From: an uncultured Crocinitomix sp.
GTDB taxonomy: Bacteria; Bacteroidota; Bacteroidia; Flavobacteriales_D; Crocinitomicaceae
DNA: 48,048 nucleotides
NCBI GenBank assembly: GCA_937136425.1
Contig: CAKZON010000115.1
Span: 1-48,048, forward strand
Direction of reading: 5' to 3'
Under the pieces are notes generated by a model that ran no database searches, was not told the origin of the DNA, and saw only the letters and a program-made list of their open reading frames with translations. This document shows, piece by piece, positions 1 to 9,360 of this stretch (positions within the stretch are counted from its first letter, which is position 1; each line of letters begins with the position of its first letter). The position numbers were made by a program, and so were the translations under genes.

Positions 1-989
1 CAGCGACAAAAGCGTCGGCTGATATGTTTTCGGTAGAAGTTAGAGAGGGGTATGGTACACCTAACAACAATTTAGGAGTAGAAGAACCTCAAGATGGTTC
101 AAACTATGTTGGAATTCGAGCTTTTAGTTATAATGACAAGGAAGCGCGTAACTACATTTCTTCTAAGTTGAAAATGACAATGAAGAAAGACCAAAAATAT
201 TGCGTTAAGTTTTATGTAAACTTGGCTGAGGCGTCTAAATATGCTTCAAACAATATTGGAATCAATTTCTCTAAAAAGCAATACAATATTAGTGAGGCAA
301 AAAGCATTATGACTTCAACTAGTGTAATGCACAAAGACAATCCTGTATTTAATGGACAGTTTGGTTGGGATGAAGTTTGTGGTGTTTATAAAGCTGCAGG
401 TGGAGAAAAATTCTTAACAATTGGAAACTTCTCTTCTAATGGATCTACAGAAAATCAACGTTTAAAGAAAAGTAAAACGTTTTCTGGAGCTGCTGTTGTA
501 AGTGCTTACTATTTCATTGATAATATTTCAGTTGTTGCAATTGATGACGAAACAATGTGTGAGTGTGAAGCTGATGCAAGACAACCAGAAACTAAATTCA
601 TTTATGAGGTTGCTCCAATGTCTAGCATTGAAGGAATGGATCCTGCTGTAGTAGCTAAAAACACTTCAATCTATTTTGCTTATGGTTCTACTGAAATTTC
701 AGAAAACAGCCAAAAGCACTTAGATGTAATGTTAAAAATGTGGTTAGAGAATCGCGGTTCAAAAATTATGATTACTGCTCACACTGATGAAAATGAAGAT
801 GAAGATCCTTCATTAACAGCATTAGGTGATGAAAGAGTTGAGGCCGTTAAATTATTCTTTATGGAAAACGGTATTAACTATACAAAAGTATTAACTGAAA
901 ATGCTAAAAACACTAGAAAAGCTGATGCTTCTGGAACTGACTTAGCGAAAGCTAAGAACAGAAGAGTAACCTTCCAGTTGATTCAGTAA
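1..989 (+). CDS. OmpA-family surface protein, C-terminal part (5' truncated)
   Basis: The frame is open to the left window edge with no stop before the first ATG at 24, so the true start lies outside the window. The N-terminal part visible here (TPNNNLG, DGSNYVGI, a long beta-rich stretch to about residue 170) resembles the carbohydrate-binding-like module that precedes OmpA domains in many Bacteroidota surface proteins. The last ~110 residues are an OmpA-like peptidoglycan-binding domain: YFAYGSTEIS, then TAHTDENEDEDPSLTALGDER, then the terminal NRRVTF signature. Expected role: outer-membrane or periplasmic anchoring to peptidoglycan. The family call is firm for the C-terminus and looser for the N-terminal module. 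A strong terminator follows directly. Confidence 0.85.
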   Translation, partial: ATKASADMFSVEVREGYGTPNNNLGVEEPQDGSNYVGIRAFSYNDKEARNYISSKLKMTMKKDQKYCVKFYVNLAEASKYASNNIGINFSKKQYNISEAKSIMTSTSVMHKDNPVFNGQFGWDEVCGVYKAAGGEKFLTIGNFSSNGSTENQRLKKSKTFSGAAVVSAYYFIDNISVVAIDDETMCECEADARQPETKFIYEVAPMSSIEGMDPAVVAKNTSIYFAYGSTEISENSQKHLDVMLKMWLENRGSKIMITAHTDENEDEDPSLTALGDERVEAVKLFFMENGINYTKVLTENAKNTRKADASGTDLAKAKNRRVTFQLIQ

Positions 990-1010
990 TTCAGATATAA
1001 AACGTTTTAA

Positions 1011-1045
1011 AATCCCATCTTGGTTTAACCGAGATGGGATTTTTT
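1011..1045 (+). terminator. Intrinsic terminator after the OmpA-like gene
   Basis: A perfect 10-bp stem (AATCCCATCT at 1011-1020 with AGATGGGATT at 1032-1041) is followed by a T run to 1045. It sits 22 bases after the stop codon. The loop itself contains GGTT/AACC, which can lengthen the stem. Confidence 0.85.
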
Positions 1046-1108
1046 ATTGCATAAGTTTAACGGGTCTGCTTTATTTTTAGCATTTTTGTTTAAAACCTAC
1101 ATTGCTAT

Positions 1109-2464
1109 ATGATTAAAAAAGGAGATAAAAAAATAATGAACGGTTGGGCGTTCTACGATTGGGCCAACTCTGTGTACCCTCTAGTTATTTCCACAGCAAT
1201 TTTTCCTATTTTTTATGAAACCGTTACATCTAAGCAAGTTGGCCTAGGGGTAAATGGAGATGAAGTAATGTTTTGGGGGAGTCAGATTAAAAATACTGTA
1301 CTCTACTCTTATATTGTTGCTGCATCTTTCTTAATGGTTTGTATACTCTCTCCTATTCTTTCAGGAGTAGCAGACTATAGTGGAAGCAAAAAACGCTTCT
1401 TACAATTCTTCTGCTATCTTGGAGCATTAGCAACAGCTTCTTTATTCTTTTTCGACCCTACTAAGATGGAATGGAGTATGCTATCCTTGTTCTTTGCAAG
1501 TCTTGGTTTTTGGAATAGTTTAGTATTCTATAACGCCTACCTTCCAGAGGTTGCAGAAAAAGAGGACCATGACCGACTTAGTGCTAAAGGTTTTTCTTTG
1601 GGGTATGCGGGAGCATCTATTCTATTAATTGTTTGCTTAATTTTAATACAAACCGAAACAATGCCTGCTGAGTACGCCTTCGTTTTAACAGGTATTTGGT
1701 GGATTGGGTTTAGTCAATTTACTTATAAAGTCTTACCTAATTCGCAGTCTAAAAACAAAATTACTGGTAAAATACTTGGTGATGGTTTTAGAGAACTAAA
1801 AAAGGTAGGAAGATTTATCAAGACAACAAAACGTTTAAAACGTTACTTATACTCTTTCTTTCTGTTTAGTATGGGCGTTCAAACAGTAATGCTAATTGCT
1901 GTATTATTTGCAAAAAAGGAAGTTTTTGTTGGAGACAATGCCAATGATGCGGGGTTAATTATTGCCGTGCTTCTTATCCAGTTTATTGCTATTCCTGGTG
2001 CTTATACATTTAGTTGGGCGTCTAAAAAAATTGGTAATATTAAAACTCTAGGAATAGCTTTGTTTATTTGGTCTTTATGCTGTGCATACGCTTATTTCTT
2101 CGTCTATGATCCTATCAATTTCTATTTGTTAGCAGGTTTTGTTGGATTTGTAATGGGTGGAACTCAATCTCTATCTCGCTCTACTTATTCTAAATATATT
2201 CCAGAAACCAAAGACACGGCTTCATTTTTCAGCTTTTATGACATCACCGAAAAAATTGGAATTGTAATTGGTATGGTGATTTTTGGATATGTTGAAGCTA
2301 CTTCAGGTAATATGAGAACTTCAGTATTAGCATTGATTGTCTTCTTTGTACTCGGATTTTTAGCATTGTTTCTTATTCCTGCTAAAGAAAATGAAAGCAT
2401 GCCTAAAGAACCAGAAGCCGACCCTCTATTTGAAGGCCATGATGAGAATACGATTGACGGATAG
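1109..2464 (+). CDS. UMF1-family (Atg22-like) MFS transporter
   Basis: A 451-residue, very hydrophobic protein with about 12 predicted membrane spans. The N-terminal signature GWAFYDWANSVYPLVIS is characteristic of the UMF1 branch of the major facilitator superfamily (yeast Atg22-like, vacuolar/amino acid efflux family). The cytoplasmic loop near residues 215-240 is basic, as expected for the central MFS loop. It ends with an acidic soluble tail. The substrate in bacteria is not established; peptides or amino acids are only an extrapolation. It is a single gene, convergent with the SCO1 gene with no bases between the two stop codons, so the two transcripts must overlap or share end signals. 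Confidence 0.85.
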   Translation: MIKKGDKKIMNGWAFYDWANSVYPLVISTAIFPIFYETVTSKQVGLGVNGDEVMFWGSQIKNTVLYSYIVAASFLMVCILSPILSGVADYSGSKKRFLQFFCYLGALATASLFFFDPTKMEWSMLSLFFASLGFWNSLVFYNAYLPEVAEKEDHDRLSAKGFSLGYAGASILLIVCLILIQTETMPAEYAFVLTGIWWIGFSQFTYKVLPNSQSKNKITGKILGDGFRELKKVGRFIKTTKRLKRYLYSFFLFSMGVQTVMLIAVLFAKKEVFVGDNANDAGLIIAVLLIQFIAIPGAYTFSWASKKIGNIKTLGIALFIWSLCCAYAYFFVYDPINFYLLAGFVGFVMGGTQSLSRSTYSKYIPETKDTASFFSFYDITEKIGIVIGMVIFGYVEATSGNMRTSVLALIVFFVLGFLALFLIPAKENESMPKEPEADPLFEGHDENTIDG

Positions 2465-3124
2465 TTACTCCTCTAAAAGCATTTGAACATCTTCAATAAT
2501 ACGATCCATTTCTAATTCAAGCGTACCGTTATAGATTCCACGAATGTGTTTATTTCGATCTACTAAGATAAAATGCTCAGTATGTAAAAACTGTGTGGAA
2601 TCTTTATTAAACCCTGGTTCTTCCTCAGCAAAATAGGATTGTCTTGCCATTTCGTATATTTCGCTTTTATTCCCCGTTAAAAAATGCCATTGTTTGTCGT
2701 TGACATTAAAGTTATTGGCGTATGTTTTCAACTTTGCAACAGAGTCAACCTGAGGAGCAACCGAATGAGACAAAAACAAGACATCCTCTTCCGTTTCAAA
2801 AGCATTCTGTACCTTTTCCATATTCCGAGTCATTTTAGGGCAAATACCGCCGCAATTCGTAAAGAAAAAATTAGACAAATAAATTTTATCTTGAATAGTT
2901 TCATCCGTCACCAATTGTCCATTTTGATTTGTGAAACTAAAATTGGCAATGGTATGCAAAGTATCCAAATCATCCGATTCCCAAATTGGATTAAAGTCGG
3001 GGGTGTGGTAATATGGAAGACTTTCTACGTTTAAAGGAGCAGCATTTTCACTCGTGGTTTTATCATTTCCACAAGCAAAAACCACAAAAGCGATTATTAA
3101 AGAAAGGCTATTCTTCCCAATCAT
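2465..3124 (-). CDS. SCO1/SenC-family thioredoxin-fold lipoprotein
   Basis: A 219-residue thioredoxin-fold protein with the SCO metal-binding motif CGGICP at residues 91-96 and the partner histidine in FLHTEHFILVD (about residue 184). The N-terminus (IIAFVVFACGND) is a lipoprotein signal with the cysteine at residue 18. SCO proteins deliver copper to the CuA site of cytochrome c oxidase or act as thiol-disulfide reductases at the envelope; all three metal ligands are present. It is the last gene of a three-gene minus-strand set and overlaps the end of the upstream YwqK-like gene by 17 bases, indicating translational coupling. Confidence 0.9.
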   Translation of the reverse strand: MIGKNSLSLIIAFVVFACGNDKTTSENAAPLNVESLPYYHTPDFNPIWESDDLDTLHTIANFSFTNQNGQLVTDETIQDKIYLSNFFFTNCGGICPKMTRNMEKVQNAFETEEDVLFLSHSVAPQVDSVAKLKTYANNFNVNDKQWHFLTGNKSEIYEMARQSYFAEEEPGFNKDSTQFLHTEHFILVDRNKHIRGIYNGTLELEMDRIIEDVQMLLEE

Positions 3125-3602
3125 TGCTACAATTTTTAATTCCTGTTAATCCGTATTTCCGATCACCAATAACTTCATAGTTTGCCTTAAACTTGCCATT
3201 TTCTTGCCATGCTTGTTGGCGCCCCACTTCTTTTCCTGCCTCATAATTAAACAAACTGTAAGGTTGACCGTTTGGATACCATTCTGCAACGCTACCATCA
3301 TAGCTACCATCAATGTAATGCCCTTCAAATTTTAACTGACCTCCTTGATACCATTTTTGAGTAATACCATTCTTAACACCACCTGTATATTGTGCTATTG
3401 AAGCCGTGTCTCCATTTTCAAAATAGGTTGTAATACTGCCATTTAACGGCGCATCAAAAAGATAATAAACACCTTTAACCTTGTTAAGTTTCCCATGCGT
3501 GCTTTCAACATCAAAACGTTCTACCTCTGACTGGCAAGCGAAACTAAAAGCTAAGATTAGTGTAATTAAAACGCTATTGCGTAACTGTGCCTGCCGTGCC
3601 AT
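3108..3602 (-). CDS. YwqK/MORN-like repeat lipoprotein
   Basis: About 164 residues from the ATG at 3602 (MARQAQLRN); an ATG nine bases upstream is equally possible. The N-terminus carries a lipoprotein signal (LILAFSFACQSE). The body is a series of ~22-residue repeats of the form GxxxxYxxNGxxxxxxxYxxGxxxG, for example YFENGDTASIAQYTGG and YPNGQPYSLFNYEAGKE, typical of MORN/YwqK 'toxin-antitoxin' family proteins. There is no toxin partner nearby, so the antitoxin label often attached to this family should not be taken literally. It overlaps both neighbours (YHYH upstream, SCO1 downstream), so it is part of one operon; a role in metal or cytochrome oxidase assembly would be inference from position only. 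Confidence 0.75.
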   Translation of the reverse strand: MARQAQLRNSVLITLILAFSFACQSEVERFDVESTHGKLNKVKGVYYLFDAPLNGSITTYFENGDTASIAQYTGGVKNGITQKWYQGGQLKFEGHYIDGSYDGSVAEWYPNGQPYSLFNYEAGKEVGRQQAWQENGKFKANYEVIGDRKYGLTGIKNCSNDWEE

Positions 3603-4323
3603 AAAAACCATCTCCGTTTATGTAAGGATCTTCTGCAGTAATATGATAATGATATATCCCATCAGGATAATCTGCTGTAGCATGCGAATGCCCATGATAA
3701 GCATCCAAATCGTCATTCGTCACTAATTCACCATCTTCCATTGGACCATAGACAGGAAAACCATCTAACAAAAAACCAATTAATGAACTTGAACCTAACG
3801 TAGCCGTTAAATAAACTGGTTCAATATGGTAATGGTAAGTTTTAGTTCCCGTAGGATGACCGTAATATTGATCAAACGAGTTGATTTCTTCTTCTAAATC
3901 ATCTCCAGGCCCTGCATATTGATTAAATATTGCAACTCCATTTAATGCTACTCCTATTGGTCCTAGCGGTGTCGCGGAATGAGCCGCATCTACTGATGGA
4001 TTCATTGGAATTCGGAAAGTAAAATTCTGCTCCCCAATTCTATTCGGATTCAAATTAAATTCAGGATTTGTTCCGTCATATGCAGTATATCTGTCTGACT
4101 CCCACTCCGTATCTGTGTAATACGGGCTTTTATGGTCAGGAATTCCTTCTGATTCTATTACAACAAAATCACCATCCTGATAGACAGCATTAATATTGTA
4201 AAATTTTTGATAAACAGCTGGTAGGCTTTCGTCTACCCCTTCTTCATTTTTATTGCAAGCGGAAATTGATAATACACCTAGCAATAAAAAAAATCCACTT
4301 TGTAATACCGTTAATTTTTTCAT
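3574..4323 (-). CDS. YHYH-domain lipoprotein
   Basis: Start placed at the ATG at 4323 (MKKLTVLQS), which gives a clean lipoprotein signal ending LLGVLSISAC; the ATG 30 bases upstream would add a polar extension before it. The 249-residue protein carries two copies of the YHYH motif that names the family (TYHYHIEPVYL and GIYHYHIT), set in a histidine- and aspartate-rich context with GPMEDGELV and AYHGHSH between them. The biochemical function is not established; the clustered histidines suggest metal binding. First gene of the YHYH-YwqK-SCO1 set; its 3' end overlaps the next gene. Confidence 0.8.
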   Translation of the reverse strand: MKKLTVLQSGFFLLLGVLSISACNKNEEGVDESLPAVYQKFYNINAVYQDGDFVVIESEGIPDHKSPYYTDTEWESDRYTAYDGTNPEFNLNPNRIGEQNFTFRIPMNPSVDAAHSATPLGPIGVALNGVAIFNQYAGPGDDLEEEINSFDQYYGHPTGTKTYHYHIEPVYLTATLGSSSLIGFLLDGFPVYGPMEDGELVTNDDLDAYHGHSHATADYPDGIYHYHITAEDPYINGDGFYGTAGTVTQ

Positions 4324-4561
4324 AGTTTTTTGAATTAGATGAGTTTGATTCACTGTTATATGTTAACAGAAAGGTTTGGTTTTAATAGGTTTTAAATGAG
4401 GAATAAAACTGCGCCTAGCAGCACATATATTATTGTGTTCAATACCTTTAGTCTAACTTCTACCATACCTCTTCGTTTTAATGAAGTACTTTAATCCATA
4501 AATTACTTCTTGTTCTTAATTATCAGACTTCAATTTTAAAGAATGGTTTAATCTGGTGATG

Positions 4562-4591
4562 AAAAAAAAACAAATTGTAATATAAATTACA
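4562..4591 (-). terminator. Possible weak terminator after the CotH/ligase operon
   Basis: On the minus strand a 6-bp AT-rich stem (TGTAAT/ATTACA, 4576-4591) overlaps the stop codon of the metallophosphoesterase gene and is followed a few bases later by nine T residues (4562-4570). The stem is weak, so this may only be part of the 3' end signal. The rest of the 263-base gap up to the YHYH start (4324-4586) shows no gene and no clear promoter box. Confidence 0.35.
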
Positions 4592-5639
4592 CTTTGGCCT
4601 TAGCAGCTTTTCTTCTTTTTAGAAACCACGAAACACTCAAAAAACCAAGTGCCGTTAACATAACACCATACCAGAAAAAACGGTGTTTCAACATCAGCTC
4701 AATATAGTAAGGAATTAATTTCCAATTAAAAGGATCAGTTCCTACCTCTGTTTGCCAAAAATCAACATCATAATGTGTTAATGGTTGCAAAACTTCGCCT
4801 GTCAAACTTTTTGTTACAAAGCTTGCTTCCCCCATTTCATTTACTAAAACCTGCAGCATTGCATCCCTTGGTAAACCACGAATTGCAGTTGCTATAATTT
4901 TAACATTATTATCCTTATCATAAAAATGAAAAAAAGAAGCAGGAGCACTTCCTAGCGATCCAGAAAATAAATAAACATGAGATTTTTTTCCCATTTCTTT
5001 TAAAACAGGTAATACTTCAGATTCATAATTGGTTCCACCCAAACTTTGCGTATTGTCTTCAAAAATTCCATCCATTTCAGTATAGGCCTCTTTCCAAATG
5101 GTACGGTGCATATAAATAAAAACGTTGCTGACATCACCTTTTTTCACTTTTTCAGCAGCATCATTTATTAAATCAAGTTGAGTACCTGAAATATCTCCAT
5201 TATCTCGCTCTGTGTCTAAAACAATATGGATATCTGCATTGACCTCGAATGAAAAGGCCGTTTCACCAAAATTATCCTGATAAATATTATCTGTTAAATC
5301 ATGATTTCCAACTGCATTAATCAACGGCATTTCAAGTTTATCGAATAGGCTTGTTCTATAATTGGGAATATCATTTGAAATATCTTTGAATAAATCTCCC
5401 AAACAAACTAACATGGCTGCATTTGAGCCATTCACCCAATCTAAATTTGCTAATAACGTATTGACTGGAAAATGAGACTTATTTCCTCCGTCTCCATAAA
5501 AATGGCCACTAACAATAAATGAGTATTGTGCTCCTTCAACTTCAATTTCTTTTTCGTTAAAAGGAGATTTATATTGACCGAATAAATTGATTGATAACAA
5601 ACAAAAAACAACGATCCATATGTAATTGAATAGCTTCAT
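4587..5639 (-). CDS. Membrane-anchored calcineurin-like metallophosphoesterase
   Basis: A 350-residue exported protein: signal peptide (residues 1-21), a metallophosphoesterase core, and one C-terminal membrane span (~325-343, FFWYGVMLTALGFLSVSWFL) followed by the basic tail KRRKAAKAK. Core motifs are CLGDLF (GD motif), AVGNHDL (GNHD motif), YMHR and LFSGS. The usual first D-x-H motif reads SGHFYGDGG, so the aspartate is replaced by glycine, which may alter the dinuclear metal site. The topology places the catalytic domain outside the cytoplasm. Last gene of the six-gene CotH/ligase operon, starting one base after the stop of the CotH gene. Removing phosphate from a substrate made by the CotH proteins is an attractive but unproven idea. 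Confidence 0.75.
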   Translation of the reverse strand: MKLFNYIWIVVFCLLSINLFGQYKSPFNEKEIEVEGAQYSFIVSGHFYGDGGNKSHFPVNTLLANLDWVNGSNAAMLVCLGDLFKDISNDIPNYRTSLFDKLEMPLINAVGNHDLTDNIYQDNFGETAFSFEVNADIHIVLDTERDNGDISGTQLDLINDAAEKVKKGDVSNVFIYMHRTIWKEAYTEMDGIFEDNTQSLGGTNYESEVLPVLKEMGKKSHVYLFSGSLGSAPASFFHFYDKDNNVKIIATAIRGLPRDAMLQVLVNEMGEASFVTKSLTGEVLQPLTHYDVDFWQTEVGTDPFNWKLIPYYIELMLKHRFFWYGVMLTALGFLSVSWFLKRRKAAKAKV

Positions 5640-8036
5640 TTATCCTATTGTCCTTAATACTTCATTCTTTAAATTTCCTACTGGGGTTTTATAAAACAAG
5701 TAGGTTGATTGCATCTCATGAGGAGCCACTAAATCATTAATTAAAACACCATTATCACCAGAAATGATAGTACTTCCATAAGTTTTAAAGGCAGAAATAT
5801 TATTCAATTCACTTATTATTCCATTACCTTCAAACACGGAGTCCCACGAACTAAAATCAGATGAATAATTTAAACTAGAGACTGATTCATAGCCAGAAAT
5901 TTTTGATTGATACATTTCAATATCAGACCCTAAAGAAGTAATGAAAGTTTGTCCATTTTTAGCAGAGAACCGTTTCATTTTAACCATGCATTGATTAAAT
6001 GAACCAAGACTACTCATTTTTCCACTGCTACAATCGACAAAAGTAATTTCAGATTCTGTAGCAGTAATTAATTTCCTTTCGGCATCTGCAATAACACATT
6101 TTTGAAAACTAGAATTTCCCCTTTCCATTTCAATTAACTGATTTTGGATATTAGAAAATTGTGTGTGGACAGCGAGAAGGTTTCCTTCAATAATTGTGAT
6201 ACAAGGTCGATTCTGTTTCAAATCGGATGCACTAACCATCACCTCATCAAAATCATTACCTAATAATTTTAAATTTCCCTTCACAATGATCCTACCTTCA
6301 TTCTCAAAATCTAAAGATTGTCCTGCATTCACCACTAAGGTTTCATTTTTAGAAATTTCTACGATTCCAGATAATTGCGTATGCACATTTGAAAAAACGG
6401 CTACAGAATCATTCAACCAAGTTAAAACACTGTCCCTTTTATTATTCTGTAGATTCTTTTCTTCAATATTATAGTTAGTGTTCACAGGCAAATCAGACAC
6501 CTCAATTTCAAATATTGTATTTCCTCCAGGAATTTTTGCTTTAACTTTTAAATTCTTTAGTTTTTTTCCTTCATGTTTAAAAGTTAAATTAAAATAGTGT
6601 GCATAAGTATTACGGGCCTTAGGAGGCAGAACAAATGCAGAGTCTAAAAAATACTCCCGTTTATCATTTACTGATAAGGACATGATTTCAATTGGATAAT
6701 CACTTACTGGTGAAAGTGAAATCAATACAGTAGAATCCGTTGACGCTTGTAAAAATGCATGAAATGCCTTAGGCAATTCTAAATTGTGCCGAATGAGTTC
6801 AATATTTTCATAATAAGGTTGAAAAGAAAACTTGATATATGCGAATTCATCTGCTAATACACCTCGTTTTTTGTTTAGCTCTGTTTCTATTTTTGTTGAG
6901 AACTCTTTAAAGTAAGCTTCGTCACAAATGCGTTGTAAAGACTGAATGTAAACCTCAAAAAACTCAGGATCAGAAAACAATTGATCATGATAATTAAAAC
7001 CGGCTGTTGCATAATTTTCAGGAGTTCGCTGCCCAGCAATTTTAAAGGTTTCTCTAACAGAAAAGCTTTCATAACCTACAGGTTCAACTTTTCCAGTATT
7101 GCTATTGTAATAAAATTTAACATCACTCCAGTCTAGCGAATGGTATCCACCAACCAAATCTATAACGGCATGAAATCTTGCCATTTTTTCAACATCAAAA
7201 ACCTCTGATGTTGTTTTAATGCCTCTTCTAAATTGCTCTAATAACAACGCCCCTTTTTGATAGGTTTTTATTAATTCAGGATCTTTTTTTACAACGCCTT
7301 GATCGTATGCCTCTGGAAAAGATGCGCTATAATTTGAATACCCTTCATCCAAATAAACTCCATCTAATTCATCCAAGCGCTGTTCCCAATATAACTCTGG
7401 ATTCCAGCGCAGGATAGCTCCTGGAGGACGATTGTTATCTCTTAGAATATGTTGTCCAAAATGCTCTTCTATGGCATAAATTCCTAAATCCTGATCATTT
7501 AATTTGAGGCGAATAAAATCATACTTAAGATGAATAACATCCTCATTTTCTAATAATTCATGATAAACCCATTCGTATGCATAATTTCTTGTTGCTGGGT
7601 TTTGTAATGAAAAACGATACATTCCCATTACTTCATCTTTAGTTTTTACTCTAAAGGACCATTTGTTTCCTTCTAAATGATCGGTCATATGTCCTTTTAA
7701 GCGCATCTCACCTTTGATTGTATCTCCTTTATAAAGCAGTTTACAATCTACATAGTTATCACCTTTATTTACTTGAATTCCGCGGTCTAAACTTTCTTGG
7801 CGTTTATCATTTAAAAACTGATAATCTCCATCTGAAAGCAGTAATTGAATTTCCTCAGCTTCTACTCCATCTGCTAATCCTTTATTGGTTTGATAAGTGG
7901 AAACGAAGTCTCCAAGTCCTTCAAACCCCTTTGTTTTGATGTATTTATTTGACAAGTACAGACCAACCGTACCAATAACAAGTAATATCAAAATTATATT
8001 ACGAAATAAACGTCCTTTATTAATTTTTCTACTCAT
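5640..8036 (-). CDS. CotH-kinase-family membrane protein with C-terminal beta-helix-like region
   Basis: 798 residues. One N-terminal membrane span (~11-30), then a CotH-like kinase domain (~60-420): MRLKGHMTDHLEGNKWSFRV (~111-130), LGIYAIEEHF (~184-193) and SLDWSDVKFYY (~300-310). CotH proteins are atypical protein kinases. Here the second acidic motif, normally containing the metal-binding aspartate, reads EPVGYESF (~318-325), so Asp is replaced by Glu or lost. Residues ~550-770 form short beta-rich repeats (GIVEISKNETLVVNAG, GRIIVKGNLKLLG) like a right-handed beta-helix, a shape used for binding polysaccharide or as a stalk. Its start overlaps the end of the O-antigen ligase-like gene by 8 bases. 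Confidence 0.75.
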   Translation of the reverse strand: MSRKINKGRLFRNIILILLVIGTVGLYLSNKYIKTKGFEGLGDFVSTYQTNKGLADGVEAEEIQLLLSDGDYQFLNDKRQESLDRGIQVNKGDNYVDCKLLYKGDTIKGEMRLKGHMTDHLEGNKWSFRVKTKDEVMGMYRFSLQNPATRNYAYEWVYHELLENEDVIHLKYDFIRLKLNDQDLGIYAIEEHFGQHILRDNNRPPGAILRWNPELYWEQRLDELDGVYLDEGYSNYSASFPEAYDQGVVKKDPELIKTYQKGALLLEQFRRGIKTTSEVFDVEKMARFHAVIDLVGGYHSLDWSDVKFYYNSNTGKVEPVGYESFSVRETFKIAGQRTPENYATAGFNYHDQLFSDPEFFEVYIQSLQRICDEAYFKEFSTKIETELNKKRGVLADEFAYIKFSFQPYYENIELIRHNLELPKAFHAFLQASTDSTVLISLSPVSDYPIEIMSLSVNDKREYFLDSAFVLPPKARNTYAHYFNLTFKHEGKKLKNLKVKAKIPGGNTIFEIEVSDLPVNTNYNIEEKNLQNNKRDSVLTWLNDSVAVFSNVHTQLSGIVEISKNETLVVNAGQSLDFENEGRIIVKGNLKLLGNDFDEVMVSASDLKQNRPCITIIEGNLLAVHTQFSNIQNQLIEMERGNSSFQKCVIADAERKLITATESEITFVDCSSGKMSSLGSFNQCMVKMKRFSAKNGQTFITSLGSDIEMYQSKISGYESVSSLNYSSDFSSWDSVFEGNGIISELNNISAFKTYGSTIISGDNGVLINDLVAPHEMQSTYLFYKTPVGNLKNEVLRTIG

Positions 8037-9360
8037 CCGCTATACTGAATTCATCTTGTACGTAGTCTTCTCCCGTCAAGTTACCTATAAATATGGTCAG
8101 AATTATTAAATAAATTATGGTGAATGGATTCAATGAAGCCACTAACCACGATTCGAAATAAATATTAAATGCTATTGAGGTTACAAATGCAATTATAATG
8201 TAGTTGTTTTTCATGGTTTTACTGATGATAGCAATAATACCTCCGAAATAAGCCGAAATTCCTAGTACACCTGCATCCATCCACATGGACAGATAAGAAT
8301 TATGCACCCCGCCGGAATGCCCTTGCATTGAAAGCCATTTATAATTAGGGCGCATAATATGTTCATCATGCCCAAAACCTCCTCCAATAAAGAAATAATC
8401 CTGAATTTCCTGCCAAGCAAACACCCAAGCAATAGCTCGCCCTGATCCCTCCTCGATCGAATCAATTCTGAAGAAACCCTGTAAACCAAAAAACTCTACT
8501 ACCGCCACAAACACAACAAATAACTGATCATTAAAGGTTAATATGGCCGCCAATAAAACTAGTGCAAAAAACCAATTAACCTGAATCATTTTATACATGA
8601 CATAAAATAGGAACATACTCATCATTCCATTTCGCGAGCCTGTCCAAATAACGGAAAGTAGAATTATGAACAGAATGTACATGTTCTCTTTTTTAGTAAA
8701 TGTTGCCAGGTTAAACCGCCGAATTAAAATCCAAAGAATAAAGGTTAAATTCAAAAACACTCCTAGCCCATTTGGATTTCCTAGCACTCCTTTAAATCGT
8801 CCAACTTTCATGGCAATATCTGGTGCCACAAAACGCAATACAATACCAATTGTGAGCATCCCAATAATGAAAGTGAGCACGGCTTTCCAAAAATTTTGCT
8901 GATCTCTTCTGTGTAAAATAGTTACATATAATGGGATGCAGAGATACATTAAAACAAAAGAAATTGTCTTTTGAAAACCGACTTGAAAAAAGATAGAATC
9001 TGTCAACCCAATGGTGACAATAACCATAAAAGGTATGAAGTAAACAAAGAGTTTAGGATATGGTTTAAAGCTTTCCCTATCTCTAAGAAAAAAGAGAAAG
9101 AGTGTTAAAGGCACCAGTGGTTTTAGCTTTTTCGCCCACAAAAGATCATCATAAGTTGCATTTTCTACGGGTACGTAGTCTGCCAACATTAATGTCCAAA
9201 TGGCAATGATAATCATTTCAAAATATCGTCCACGAAGCCCATAAAGAAAGAGAAAAAGTGGATAAACAGGATAAATTAATGGCCCACCCCAAACACCCAA
9301 AATATACATGATTGCCAAAATCATGATAAACTGTGAATGCTCTTTGTACGCAATAATCAT
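8029..9360 (-). CDS. O-antigen ligase / polymerase-like membrane protein (Wzy_C family)
   Basis: 443 residues with 10-12 hydrophobic spans and one large periplasmic loop between about residues 290 and 360. That loop carries GGGFGHDE and QGHSGGVHNSYLSMWMDAGV, where the H-N-S-Y-L motif is the hallmark of the WaaL/Wzy/PglL superfamily that transfers or polymerises glycans from undecaprenyl-diphosphate. Which activity (ligase, polymerase or protein O-glycosyltransferase) cannot be told from the sequence. It lies between two CotH genes, with its start overlapping the stop of the upstream CotH gene by one base, so it is likely co-translated and may act on the same cell-surface material. Confidence 0.8.
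   Translation of the reverse strand: MIIAYKEHSQFIMILAIMYILGVWGGPLIYPVYPLFLFLYGLRGRYFEMIIIAIWTLMLADYVPVENATYDDLLWAKKLKPLVPLTLFLFFLRDRESFKPYPKLFVYFIPFMVIVTIGLTDSIFFQVGFQKTISFVLMYLCIPLYVTILHRRDQQNFWKAVLTFIIGMLTIGIVLRFVAPDIAMKVGRFKGVLGNPNGLGVFLNLTFILWILIRRFNLATFTKKENMYILFIILLSVIWTGSRNGMMSMFLFYVMYKMIQVNWFFALVLLAAILTFNDQLFVVFVAVVEFFGLQGFFRIDSIEEGSGRAIAWVFAWQEIQDYFFIGGGFGHDEHIMRPNYKWLSMQGHSGGVHNSYLSMWMDAGVLGISAYFGGIIAIISKTMKNNYIIIAFVTSIAFNIYFESWLVASLNPFTIIYLIILTIFIGNLTGEDYVQDEFSIADE

Noticed and set aside
3108..3602. Toxin-antitoxin system suggested by the YwqK family name
   Set aside because: The protein is a lipoprotein with MORN-like repeats and has no toxin gene beside it; the same applies to the 17109-17951 gene.
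4354..4586. A possible small RNA or tRNA in the gap before the YHYH gene
   Set aside because: No cloverleaf, no strong hairpin apart from the weak end signal at 4576-4591, and no promoter box was found.
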